Part shown: in pieces, positions 34,721 to 44,309 of the stretch
How positions within the stretch are numbered: the first letter of the stretch is position 1
Layout of the letters: the number at the start of each line of letters is the position of its first letter
NCBI GenBank assembly: GCA_022829145.1
Contig: CM040758.1
Coordinates: 13,848,628-13,912,627 of the forward strand
Reading direction: 5' to 3'
DNA: 64,000 nucleotides
Source: Albula goreensis
Lineage: Eukaryota > Chordata > Actinopteri > Albuliformes > Albulidae
Translations under genes and position numbers: made by a program
The notes under the pieces: model-generated
Told to the model about the DNA's origin: nothing
Database searches by the model: none
The model's input: the letters and a program-made list of their open reading frames with translations, nothing else

Positions 34721-35051
34721 GTCACGTGTCTCAGGTTCCCTTGATTGTGACTGAGAACGGACCGGTCTTAGTACATAATCTGTGACTGGAGAGAGAAGGC
34801 AGTTTATCACAGCCTGGTTGTATTTTTGCAAGTTTCTATTTTCCCCTCCTTTTTTGCTCAGTATTCTATGGTCTGAGTGTCTGTCTGATCTGATGTTGTT
34901 AGATTCAATCCTCTGATTAGTAAATCCTTCGATACCAATGTTCTGCATCTGTATAGTCCTGCCATTGCTTATTCCCCATAGTATGAGTTAACAAGCACAG
35001 ATTTTCACAACACTGTTTTTTTCCCCTGTTTCCATTTTAATGTACAAATTA

Positions 35052-35106
35052 AAACACACACACACTCACACACATGCACACACACACATACACACACACA
35101 CGCACA
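35052..35106. repeat. (CA)n microsatellite
   Basis: CA repeat interrupted by CT, TG and TA units. Confidence 0.95.
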
Positions 35107-35229
35107 TATATTAAGGTATACTAAAAAGAACAGCTAAAATAAATGAGATGTCTTTTGTGAAATAAATATATTCCAGCCAGATGACAGTCATCATTATTAC
35201 AATGTAGAACAGAAAAATTATAATATTGT

Positions 35230-35620
35230 CATGCCTTTGTGCATTGTTTCACCTGGGAAAACGAGGACAAGGGTATGGATAGTGAACCCCAGAATTTTAC
35301 CCCGGTCAAGCTGTTGCTTTGGAATAAGACGGATTCATAGCACGGCGATGTCTTTAGCTGCGCTCTGCTGTTGCTGGACACCTGTAGAGCTGAGGTATCA
35401 CTGAAAAAAAGCTGGAGGAATTGAGACATGAAGGCGATGACAGCGAACCACACGCTGTCAACATCTCCGGGCGTCTCAGTAGACTGCAACATTGCCTCAC
35501 TGTTGGGAGGCAGGTGAGCTGGCGTGCTGTTTCTCACATGTAAAGTCATATCACCAGCTAGCCCTTTAAACAGCCCATTCACCATTTCCCTTCTGATCAA
35601 ACGTATAAATGTGTATCATT
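35230..35620. promoter_or_regulatory. Weak CNE-like block
   Basis: Single-copy-looking segment with CpGs (AGCACGGCGATGTC near 35338, CTCCGGGCGTC near 35465). A 123-codon minus frame (35229-35600) covers it but has no recognisable domain and no paired splice sites. Confidence 0.3.
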
Positions 35621-35629
35621 AGGGGTGTG

Positions 35630-36420
35630 TTGTGGCCTCTCTGCTTTCTTGTTTGACGTAGATAAGGAAAGGATCAAGTGCACATATTTCATGTAAATGC
35701 TGATGAACTATTTATGACCATGGCTGCACTTTAAAATCTTCTGACTCAGGGGTCCTTTGTGAACGTTAACTGCCAGCCTTTGAAATCAGATGTTAATTCT
35801 TCCTCCCAGCATGACGCAGCTGAAGAGGTGGAAAAAAAACCTCTTTAGAAATATTTTGATAACTGAAACTTTTAATTTGAGCCCTCCACTGAATGTGTGC
35901 TTTTTAAAGGATAAGGAATATTTTGTTTTATTTTCCTTTTAAAAACAGCAACATTCTGTACCATAGATGATTGTCTTTCTCACAACAATACTGGATTTTT
36001 TCAATTGCACACACAGTATGCATTGATTTATTTATTTTTATGTTTCTTAAATTTCCTGTCATTCAATGTCATTATTTACCAAAGATGGCATTATCATTAT
36101 AGGATTAGTAATTTAGTGTGGATTAATATTGGGATTTTGTATTTATATATCAACTGTTTTGTCCATTTTTAGGAACTATTTTAGTGGATCTAGATAAAAT
36201 TTGACACAAATAATAAACAAAATATCCATTTCTTGTTCCTAAAGGGGAGACATACACTTGCCAGTCTGCCCTGGTCTTGGCTTCACACTCAGTAGTGCTG
36301 AGAGCCACATTAAATGACATCTGCATTGAATTTAAAGAATGGCTGAGGATTACCAATAAATGGTGAGAGTGGATTTGTGATGGCAGGATTATTATTGGCC
36401 ACAGGGTTTGCCAGTAGTTA
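35630..36420. other. No gene seen
   Basis: AT-rich, with no repeat family or exon recognised. Confidence 0.5.
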
Positions 36421-36630
36421 CACACGCTGCCCATAGGTTAAGTGTAATGCAGGCTAATGATGTATGCATCCTCTTTAAATATTAAAGTCCTTCTAATGAT
36501 GTTCCATTCCTCGATGCCAGAGCGGGCTGCTCAGTGCACTTGTGCTTTCTCTCCTCCAGCGAGGTGCGGAGGGAGAAGTCCCTGCTTCATGAAGGTATCA
36601 TGTGCCCGCAGTGCACAGTGATGCATGCAC
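36420..36630. promoter_or_regulatory. CNE-like block
   Basis: GGCTAATGATGTATGCATCC, TTTAAATATTAAAGTCC, TTCTAATGATG, then AGAGCGGGCTGC and GCGAGGTGCGGAGGG. Dense ATTA/TAAT cores next to CpG-bearing sequence. Confidence 0.4.
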
Positions 36631-36639
36631 AGCCACTAA

Positions 36640-37530
36640 ATATATATACATTTACATCATTTTGAGTTATCGGTGCTGGTTTTTCCTCCTCAAGCAATGG
36701 AATTGCATGCAGAAAAAAGTCAGATGAACTGTTGTGATGCACTGAGGAAGCAGCTGATTTATTCTGATCCTCAGCCTGTGACTGTAAACAAGCTTTCACT
36801 GGATTGCATTTTTCATACAGCAAAATTTTGGTTATTTAACCAATATTTTATCCAAATTTGTGAAGTCCCGTTGTGTTTGTTTGTGCTCATGAGTACAACC
36901 TCCTTTTGTCGGGTTAAGAGATCACTGACTAACTCTTTCCCTCATCTGAAACATGATATCAAGCCACTGCATATTTTCGCTCCACATTTCACCTGCTAAA
37001 ATCACACAGACATTGAACTGGAAGAGGACAGTACATGGATTAATCAGTGAGGACTGATGCAGTGCATTTGAGACATTGATTTTCTTCCAGTGCTACAAAC
37101 ACTAATGCGCTGCCATACGTGACTGTCAGCTGGCATGGTCTGGACTCAATACCCATACATACAGCCCATCCTCACATTGCCTTAACAGGATTAGCCAGAA
37201 GCCCATATCTTTTAGTACTTTTTAAAGAAAAAAAATTAGGAGCGTAGCCTGAGTGACGGACATACGCAGAGGTTGAATTATAATAGTCTGCTTTTAGCTT
37301 CTGCACAGATAATCTCTCTATGAATAAATTCATTATATAAATATTTGATTCATAATGTAGAGAAGTGGAGCTCATAACTCTTTGTAAGAGTCAGGACAGG
37401 TCAAGATTATTGTTTAAGACCAATTGCTGTGCTTGTCCTTTAGAGAAACCCATGAAATGAGATTCAGTCCCAGCGCAGTTCCCCATTCTCCTTCGCCTCT
37501 CCGTCCACAGGCTCTCCTCTCAGTAGAATG
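36640..37530. other. No gene seen
   Basis: AT-rich sequence with short overlapping open frames on both strands and nothing recognisable. Confidence 0.5.
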
Positions 37531-37790
37531 GTCTTATCACACACCCTGTCTCCCTCTGACCTGGTTCTCAATGGTGCCCGGCAATAAAAAATAAAATCGA
37601 GTTAAGTGCTGGGCCGGTTTGGCATAGGATGGTGAATAAAAAGTGTCAGAAGGCTTTGATCCTGTGCCGTGTCCATTTGCTTCTAAATCCCAGGCCTTTG
37701 AGTGGCTGGCGTGTTTTCTGCCACGGTGCCTGTGGGCTGCCCAGCTGCTGCATGTATTGATCAAAAGCCATTTTTGTATAAGGCAGGGCA
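37530..37790. promoter_or_regulatory. CNE-like block
   Basis: GGTGCCCGGCAATAAAAAATAA, AATCGAGTTAAGTGC, GGCATAGGATGGTGAATAAA and GGCTTTGATCCTG lie in one compact segment with retained CpGs. The CTTTGATC is TCF/LEF-like. Confidence 0.4.
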
Positions 37791-37989
37791 CATAACATAA
37801 CAGTGAGGTGTGTTCATACTTGCTTCTGTAAAAAATACTTAGAGGTGTTCTGAATTGGAGAACAGAAGTTGATGAAAGTCAATGCAGAATATCATTCCTT
37901 TAATTACAAATATATATTTTCATTCTACTTACATGCAGAATAATGTATATTTTTCCATGACAATTTCAGTTTGGTAACCTGAACTCCCA

Positions 37990-38400
37990 TACACAAGATC
38001 AATGAATTAAACTTGCTTTTGTGTTCACTGGATCCACTCCATATCTTGCATAATGCCTGACAGACGGCAAAGCATTAATCAGCTTATTAACTGGACATCC
38101 TGATGCTAATTTAAGGGAATCACATTCATTTTGTCTTAAGCTGTCAAGCTGACCACTCTGTGTAGTATGCAAACCCTCACACGGCACACCCTCCCAAAGG
38201 GATGGCTGTGTAATTAGTCCTGTGATCCATGTTCTTTGGAATAGTGTGATGAGCTTGGCCTTGCGCTTCTGTCAGCTTCCTCCCTTTAGACATGACACGG
38301 ATCTCCGATTCAACTCTCGCCTCCCTACTGAGGTACTGAGAACATAGTTCCCCTTGTCGATTAGCTGTGAGCGAAATCAGTAACTTCACTATATAATGTG
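37990..38400. promoter_or_regulatory. Strong CNE-like block
   Basis: GCATAATGCCTGACAGACGG, AAGCATTAATCAGCTTATTAAC, GATGCTAATTTAAGGG and TAATTAGTCC occur within about 200 bp, followed by CpG-bearing TAGACATGACACGGATCTCCG. Homeodomain and TGACAG (MEIS/TGIF-type) cores alternate. Confidence 0.45.
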
Positions 38401-38409
38401 TTATAGTGT

Positions 38410-38820
38410 GTGTGGGTATATTGTGTCATATGTATGTATATATTGCATCAGTTGCTCCAAATTGTTCTCTACTGTCTGTGTTTGCATGCTGTCAGTGTTG
38501 TGTACTGTTTGTTGCTATAATGATGGGTTTTTCTGAAAAAATGTGCTTTCTGTGAAATGCATCCTGGTTCACCATGTCTCACTTGTTTTTGATAGAATTC
38601 ATTTTTTGTTTCAGGTTGATTTCCAAATAAGTGAATTGGTTGTTGACCTTTCATTATTAACAATTAGATTTGGAAATGTTTGTGAGTCTTTTACCGAGAC
38701 TATTCCTATTTCATGGTCTCTGCTATCATGTGAGACTGCAATGCAGCCTGGCCTGGTCTCTGAATCACACACCAATCAACCCGCATGACTTGGTATGGAG
38801 CAAGGGAGTAAACACATTAA
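38410..38820. other. No gene seen
   Basis: Imperfect GT/AT repeats near 38403-38440 and an 81-codon open frame (38543-38788) without recognisable features. Confidence 0.45.
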
Positions 38821-39850
38821 TAAGCATTACAGTGTAATTAATTTCTCAAACAGTATTTATTGCTCTATGTCTCTCCCTAATTAAGGCCACTTTTGTTTTC
38901 AGGGCTTAGCGTTTATTGTATTGGCCATGTTCCCTTTTCGAATAAATGAAGGACTTGTGTGTACTTATCTATATATTCATTTATTTATCATTTATTTATT
39001 AATGTGCAGTGCATACACAATGGATTTTAGAGCGACCTGAAGCCCTTTGTTCTTTAAACCTCAGTTCCACTCCCCTGTCTGTCCAGCCGGAATAGTTCAT
39101 AAGCAAATCAATTTGCACCTTAAAATTGGCTGATTATAGTGAACGGTGGCGGTTCAATACCACCTCATAATTCAAATAGATTTCATATTACCCAGGATGG
39201 CATTGCTATGCTAATCTTTCTCCTCCACTGACTGAAAACAGAAAAGAAAAAAGGCACTATGCAGGACATTTTGGTGCCAGCTTGGCTCAAATGGGGGGAC
39301 TGACATTATTGTCCCCGGTGTATATGGCAAGGATCCTCTGCCATAATTCAGACTGGAAATAAAAAAAAAAAAAACTCCCACTCATGCTTCAAGGAAGGGT
39401 GCTCCTATAAATCTGGGGAGTTCTGAGTCAGCGGGAAGCTAAGCTGTGAAACAAAAATGAGAAAGCTCTTATTTCTCGAAGCACAATCTCCAAACGCATT
39501 AAAAGTGCCCAAAGATTTTCCCTCTGTCAGATGTCCGTAATAGGCCCAATCGCATAAAAAAATGAACGACATAAATTTCAATTTACAGTCTCTCCGGAGA
39601 AATCTGCCATCTCACGCGAAAGGACACAGCGCGCCGACTTTGTAGAAAGTTAACATGAGCGTAAGTGATATAACAAACTCTGTGTCTACGCCCTGCTTAA
39701 TGTGCTTGCGATACTATCGCAAACTTTTATTGCCATTTTTTAAAGTGGTGTAAGTCATGAAAGCCCACTGATCACTGGTGCCTGGCAGTTCTAACGGGAT
39801 GGGAGAAACTGCAATCTGATGAAGAGTCGATCTTTAACCTCATGCATTAT
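38820..39850. promoter_or_regulatory. Extended CNE-like block
   Basis: About 1 kb with few repeats apart from A-runs: CATTAATAAGC, GTGTAATTAATTTC, CCTAATTAAGGCC, GCTATGCTAATC, ATGAACGACATAAATTTCAATTTAC, TCTCCGGAGA, CTCACGCGAAAGG and CAGCGCGCCGAC. The sequence around 39560-39670 keeps many CpGs. No credible open frame. Among the best candidates for a regulatory cluster. Confidence 0.45.
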
Positions 39851-39859
39851 TTACAGACC

Positions 39860-41100
39860 CAGAGATGTTTTGCATGGATGGCTTCTCAACTTGCCAGGAG
39901 CTTATTTCTGCTATACTTAAAATAAAAGTAGAAAAAAAAAAACTATCAAATAGCTGATTGTAATTTGTTTTGATTTGGCCAAGGCCATTGCTTAGGTTCG
40001 TACTGTACGATTTGTACGTCACCCACTGTGCTGTTGTTGCTGGAGGGCTTTTTTTTTTAAAGAGCATGGAGTGTATGTTGAGTCAGAATGAGGTGAATCA
40101 TTCTCACACTGAAATTGAAATGTTGTTCTTTTTATCTAAGAAACAGTCTTGCTCTTTGGTGTTCTCGGTAGACAGAAGTGCAGTGGCCAGTAACTTGTCC
40201 TTTCTGAGTTTTTACTAACTTTTACCTATGCTATGTGCTCCATGTTCACACAATAGAGAGAAGATTTCAACATATTTTACCTAAACCTGAAAGTCAGATA
40301 TGATACGCTTGAGTGACTGACAGTGGAGCCACTTCATTAGTCAGTAGTCAGAGACTGTTTGGGCTGCATGAGAGGGTCTGGCCAAATCTCTGTATGTCAA
40401 GCCTGGTGAAAACAAAAAGAAATGTGCATGTTCCACTTATCAATATAGCAATGCCTTTGCAAATCAATAAGCTGGTCACATCAGAAAGTGGGCAGCTGAA
40501 TGGCCTTTGGCTGGGGGACAGGGTAAGTGCATGTTTGTGCTGCAGTATTCTGTCCTGTGGCTATAGCCTGAGGTCCACAGCCCTTACCTTTACTCACCAG
40601 AATTGCGAAATGAATTCGTTTGGACTTTAGCATAGGTAATATGTAGTTGGTGCCATATCTTTAGTGCAAAAAACAGTGATCACTGGCTGAGTCACATTTA
40701 TGAGTAAGGTTCATTATGGGTGGAGCTGATATCAGTTAAGCTAAAGCAAAAGAGGAACAATGGGGAAAAAAAAAAAAAAAACTGAGCCTGGTTGTTTCAG
40801 AGCAGTAGGGTTGTTAAAGGTCGAGCATTGGTCTCATTAATGTCACTTACTGACCATTGGCGTGTGCTGAAACCCTAATACATTTGTCCCCATAACCCAT
40901 AGCCTGCAGTGGGCACAACTGGCCCATGGCATTTAAGTAGGGTTCCTTTGGTTGCTCTGAGATTAGTGCCTTGAAATGAAACACTGGTTTCTGTGGTATA
41001 GTAATTGGTATTGATTTAACGTCATATTTAAATTACTACTACTGTACTGCTGAACATGAGACTTCAAGGATGAGAAGAACTGAAGATAAGAGCAATTGTT
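39860..41100. other. No gene seen; A-run
   Basis: An A16 run at 40766-40781 and a 105-codon open frame at 40313-40630 that contains a donor-like GGGTAAGTGC but no acceptor or recognisable domain. No RNA gene or repeat family recognised. Confidence 0.45.
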
Positions 41101-41500
41101 CACCTGAAATGGTGTGACTTTCATGCTTCATTAAGGAATTACCAGAACCAATACATTCTTAAGATTATATGTTATCGGCACCTTGACTCTCATAAGGTGC
41201 CGAGCTCACAACAGGAGTGCCTCGTGGGGACTCTCTGATAAATCGGATGGCTCTGACAAAGTGTGTCATTAAGCTTAGTCCATGATCTGAATGTATAACT
41301 CAGGCTCATGTGTGTATGCTGTGGGTCATAGCCTGTTGAACAGTGCACAGGGCCATCCTAAGCCCAGCCTGTGGGAGAAGTCTGGAGAGGCGATGGAAGA
41401 TGAGCAGATCTGGGACGCTGGGCACCTCGGGTTTAATCCCAGGCGAAAAGTGGCGAGGCCCTCCAGCGATCCGGTGTATAAATATATCCCTAAGATCACA
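41100..41500. promoter_or_regulatory. CNE-like block with stem-loop
   Basis: CATTAAGGAATTACC, a perfect 10-bp stem-loop at 41175-41203, TGATAAATCGGATGG and GTCATTAAGC, then CpG-bearing GGGTTTAATCCCAGGCG and GATCCGGTGTATAAATATATCC. No coding sequence recognised. Confidence 0.42.
41175..41203. promoter_or_regulatory. Perfect stem-loop containing CACCT/AGGTG
   Basis: TCGGCACCTT (41175-41184) and AAGGTGCCGA (41194-41203) are exact complements around a 9-nt spacer. The arms carry CACCT and AGGTG, the paired E2-box half-sites bound by two-handed ZEB-type zinc-finger repressors. It could also be an RNA hairpin if transcribed. Confidence 0.6.
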
Positions 41501-41884
41501 GAGGGAGCAGGGCTTGATGGGATGCCACTCTACCTCTCTACCTCCGGTGGTTGTGGAGGGTTGTGAGGATGGAAGGTTTGGTCCAGGGGGCAGGGTGAAA
41601 GATTCTCCTCATCACATGGTGTAAATGACCCCATCCGTCTCTGCCTGTGACTCGCTGCCGTTGGGACTCTGCCCGATGTGTCATCACTCACCGTTGGAGG
41701 GTGAGGGAGAACATGAAGATGGGGGTTGTGCTCTGACTGCAGGGGGATTCTATCTGTGTTTCACCAAAATGATAGCATCATGTAAGACAATGTGTTAAAA
41801 GGCCTGTGATTCCCTTTGATAATGCACCATTCCCAACAGCTTGAATACAGCCACTGTCCCTCTTTTGCTCTCAAATGCCTTCTG

Positions 41885-42260
41885 TTAGGATGTAGTGTGC
41901 AGTTTAGCATGATCTAAATTTGGCTGTTTAGTTTGAGCCTGGTCTGAGAGGCTCATATGTGATAGTTTGTGTACAGGTGCTCTGCACCTTAGAGGTTTCA
42001 GTCTGTGTTTCTGCATCACCTTGGCTCGGGGACTGGAGAGTGTCCTGGCTGTGTGGCACCTGAGCTCCAATTACTACTGTATGTCTTCTGTAGGATTACC
42101 CTTTAACACTTTTCCTCTTTCACTCTCCAAATGCAGCCATGGTTTTAGCAGCTCTAGACAGCAGCCCCTGAGCCACATAGGGCTAACCATCCAGCCTCCG
42201 TCTCAATGCCGCTCTCAAACCTCTTTCAGAGTTATGATGCATGATGCAGTTCAGCATGAG
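41885..42260. repeat. Local diverged repeat, copies 1 and 2
   Basis: A GTGCAGTTTAGCATGATCTAAA..TTTGAGCCTGGTC segment (about 41898-41945) recurs as GATGCAGTTCAGCATGAGCTGAA..TCTGAGCCCGGTC (about 42243-42290). The CACTCTCCAAATGCAGCC..CTGAGCCACA part (about 42121-42178) recurs at 43357-43412. The arrangement suggests an old, rearranged tandem duplication. Confidence 0.45.
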
Positions 42261-42622
42261 CTGAATTGTTTATTCTGAGCCCGGTCCTCACGTGTGGGCC
42301 TTTGAGCCCCACTTGTCCCGTGCTGTAAGCATTGGCCTGTCCTCGCTACAGCCCGGCCGTGGGGACCTTAAATGGCACACGCGGGAGCTGCGTGGGAGCT
42401 GCACAGGAGCCGTACTTTAGCACTGCCATTTTAGCGGCTGGCTCTCCTGTCAGCCCGCTGCAGCACAGCCACTGCTGACGGCTCAGTCTGGGGTGAGTTA
42501 CAGTGAAAGAGTGTCCTTTAAGGCCATGAGTACCAGAGGCAAGGCAGACACAGCAAGGATGGGAGCTTTTGGACTTGCACCCCTGACCATTAATTTCAGC
42601 ATTCATTTGTGTTAATGCTGTG

Positions 42623-42623
<1 letters not shown>

Positions 42624-42662
<39 letters not shown>
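42624..42662. repeat. (AAT)n microsatellite
   Basis: About 39 bp of pure AAT. It lies inside the longest open frame of the window (190 codons, minus), which is therefore not credible as a gene. Confidence 0.97.
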
Positions 42663-42663
<1 letters not shown>

Positions 42664-43049
42664 TTGTGATTGCTGTAAGTTTAGCATTAGTAATAGTATT
42701 ATTGAATGCCTACACTGTGCCATTACTGTCCACCAACTCCTTACAGAGAATAACACTCCCTTGCTAAGGCCATGGATTTGCTGACGGTGTGTTTTTATGT
42801 CTGGGGCATGGGGCAGAAGCTCGTCAATGTCGGGGACCTCATAAAACGCAAAATGCTGATGGATGCTTGCTGAACTGTGACTGCTCTGTCTCTCCCATAC
42901 AAACACACACAACAACACAATTCATACACACACACTGTTAGTTTTCTAAACTACAGTAGTCCAGTAAAACTGCTCTGCTTGTTTTGATCAGGACATATGA
43001 ATCTGTGTACTTTGTATATATCTTTGTATACTGTAAGAAATTGAGAGAC

Positions 43050-43235
43050 AGAGAAACAGAGAGTGTGTGTGGTTTTATAAGAGTGTGTGGGTTTAGCTGT
43101 GTATATACATGTGTAAATTCATGCATGTTTGTGTGCCTGGGGTGGTGTATGTACGTATATAATGGAGGGATGTGTATGTGGGTAGAGCTGTGCATGCTGT
43201 TATATTGAGCTGAATGAATATGTGTGTATAGATGT
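43050..43235. repeat. Imperfect TG-rich low-complexity DNA
   Basis: Interrupted TGTG/TGTATG sequence; open frames on both strands through it are repeat artefacts. Confidence 0.75.
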
Positions 43236-43420
43236 GCTCTGAGAACTGAATGGTTTCAGTCAGCATCTCCGCAGCATCTGTAGCACCTGTGCTCCAATTA
43301 GAATTAGCCCTTGTAGGATTTCTGCAGGGTTAGGCTCAGCACCTTCTCCTTTTCACTCTCCACCACTCTCTAGGTTTTAATTGTCCTAAAAGGCAGCCTT
43401 TTGAGCCACGCCCCTCATTT
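43228..43420. repeat. Local diverged repeat, copy 3
   Basis: Shares with 41974-42180 the ordered pieces GTTTCAGTC, GCATC, TAGCACCTGTGCTCCAATTA (against TGGCACCTGAGCTCCAATTA), TGTAGGATT, TTTTCACTCTCCA, GGTTTTA and GAGCCAC. Roughly 1.25 kb separates the copies. Confidence 0.5.
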
Positions 43421-43595
43421 TCAGTTGTGCGTTTGGGGTGAGGCACGGTGGGACCAGAATGCGTGACGGGAAGAAAAAGCAACAAAGAAAAAAAGGGAGT
43501 TTACAAATCTTCAGCATTTGAAATTGATTTAATTTAGTGATGCTTGACTGGCCCTCATGTACTCTTGATGTAAAATGGCGGCGCACAAGCGTGTG

Positions 43596-43599
<4 letters not shown>

Positions 43600-43637
<38 letters not shown>

Positions 43638-43667
43638 TGTGTGTGTGCGTGCATGCGTGCGTGTGTA

Positions 43668-43721
<54 letters not shown>
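43600..43721. repeat. Compound (TG)n microsatellite
   Basis: Two long TG runs separated by GCGTGCATGCGTGCG and TATGTT units. Confidence 0.97.
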
Positions 43722-43723
<2 letters not shown>

Positions 43724-43818
43724 ACTCACCAACTCCGCATGAGCCTTTGGGTTGAGTCTTTTTGGGAAGAGGAACAGGGTGAGCCAAGGCCACTTATTGT
43801 TATTCCTGTTGATTTGTG

Positions 43819-43880
43819 TGGCAGACAGCCTCATCCAGGGTGACTTGCGGAGCTGTACAAGTTACAGTGTAGAATACAAA
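43819..43880 (-). mobile_element. SINE/L2-type tail fragment
   Basis: GGCAGACAGCCTCATCCAGG followed by GTGACTTGCGGAGCTGTACAAG resembles the complement of the fish tail 'TCTGGATAAGAGCGTCTGC'. Only the tail region is present. Confidence 0.5.
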
Positions 43881-43907
43881 TGGCAAATAGATTGATACAA
43901 CAGAGAA

Positions 43908-43975
43908 GGGTTTCCCAAATTAGGCCCTGGGGACCCCTGGGGTCTTTCTTAGCAAAGTCCTGTGGGCCATGATTG
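43908..43975. mobile_element. Fragment of a fish interspersed repeat
   Basis: GGGTTTCCCAAATTAGGCCC followed by TGGGGACCCCTGG resembles the end of a common fish repeat beginning 'TTTCCCAAAC.TGGTCCTGGGGACCCC'. Very short; family uncertain. Confidence 0.35.
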
Positions 43976-44189
43976 GTTTATATGTCCATATTTCCTCAAC
44001 TATGTGCACTTTGTATCTTAGGCATTGACATACAAATAACAGAGTTGCACATATAATGCTTGATATTTTTTTAATAAATGTAATGGATTTATTTATTGAA
44101 CTAATTCTATGTTTACCATTAATAAAAACTTCATTTCTGACATGGAACCATAATGTGATGATAACACAGGGGGTAACACAGGGTGTCTA

Positions 44190-44300
44190 AAATGTATTTG
44201 CTGAAGGGTAAAAGTGCCCTGCATGTGAATTGAACCTTACATTTTTGAGTTAAACACAAAATGTCTCTATCACCAACCAATCCACACTGTACCTAGTTCC
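44190..44300 (-). mobile_element. Degraded SINE head, reverse
   Basis: AAAGTGCCCTGCATGTGAATTG, then GAATTGAACCTTAC (44226-44240), whose complement GTAAGGTTCAATTC resembles a B-box, then TTTTGAGTTAAACAC in the anticodon-arm position. No tail found. Confidence 0.45.
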
Positions 44301-44309
44301 CATGTCTGA

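Noticed and set aside
42346..42918. 190-codon minus-strand open frame, the longest in the window
   Set aside because: It runs through a pure (AAT)n microsatellite, giving a tyrosine run, has no recognisable domain, and overlaps a local repeat.
43386..43834. Overlapping open frames rich in Thr/His or Cys/Val
   Set aside because: Direct translation of the compound TG/CA microsatellite on both strands.
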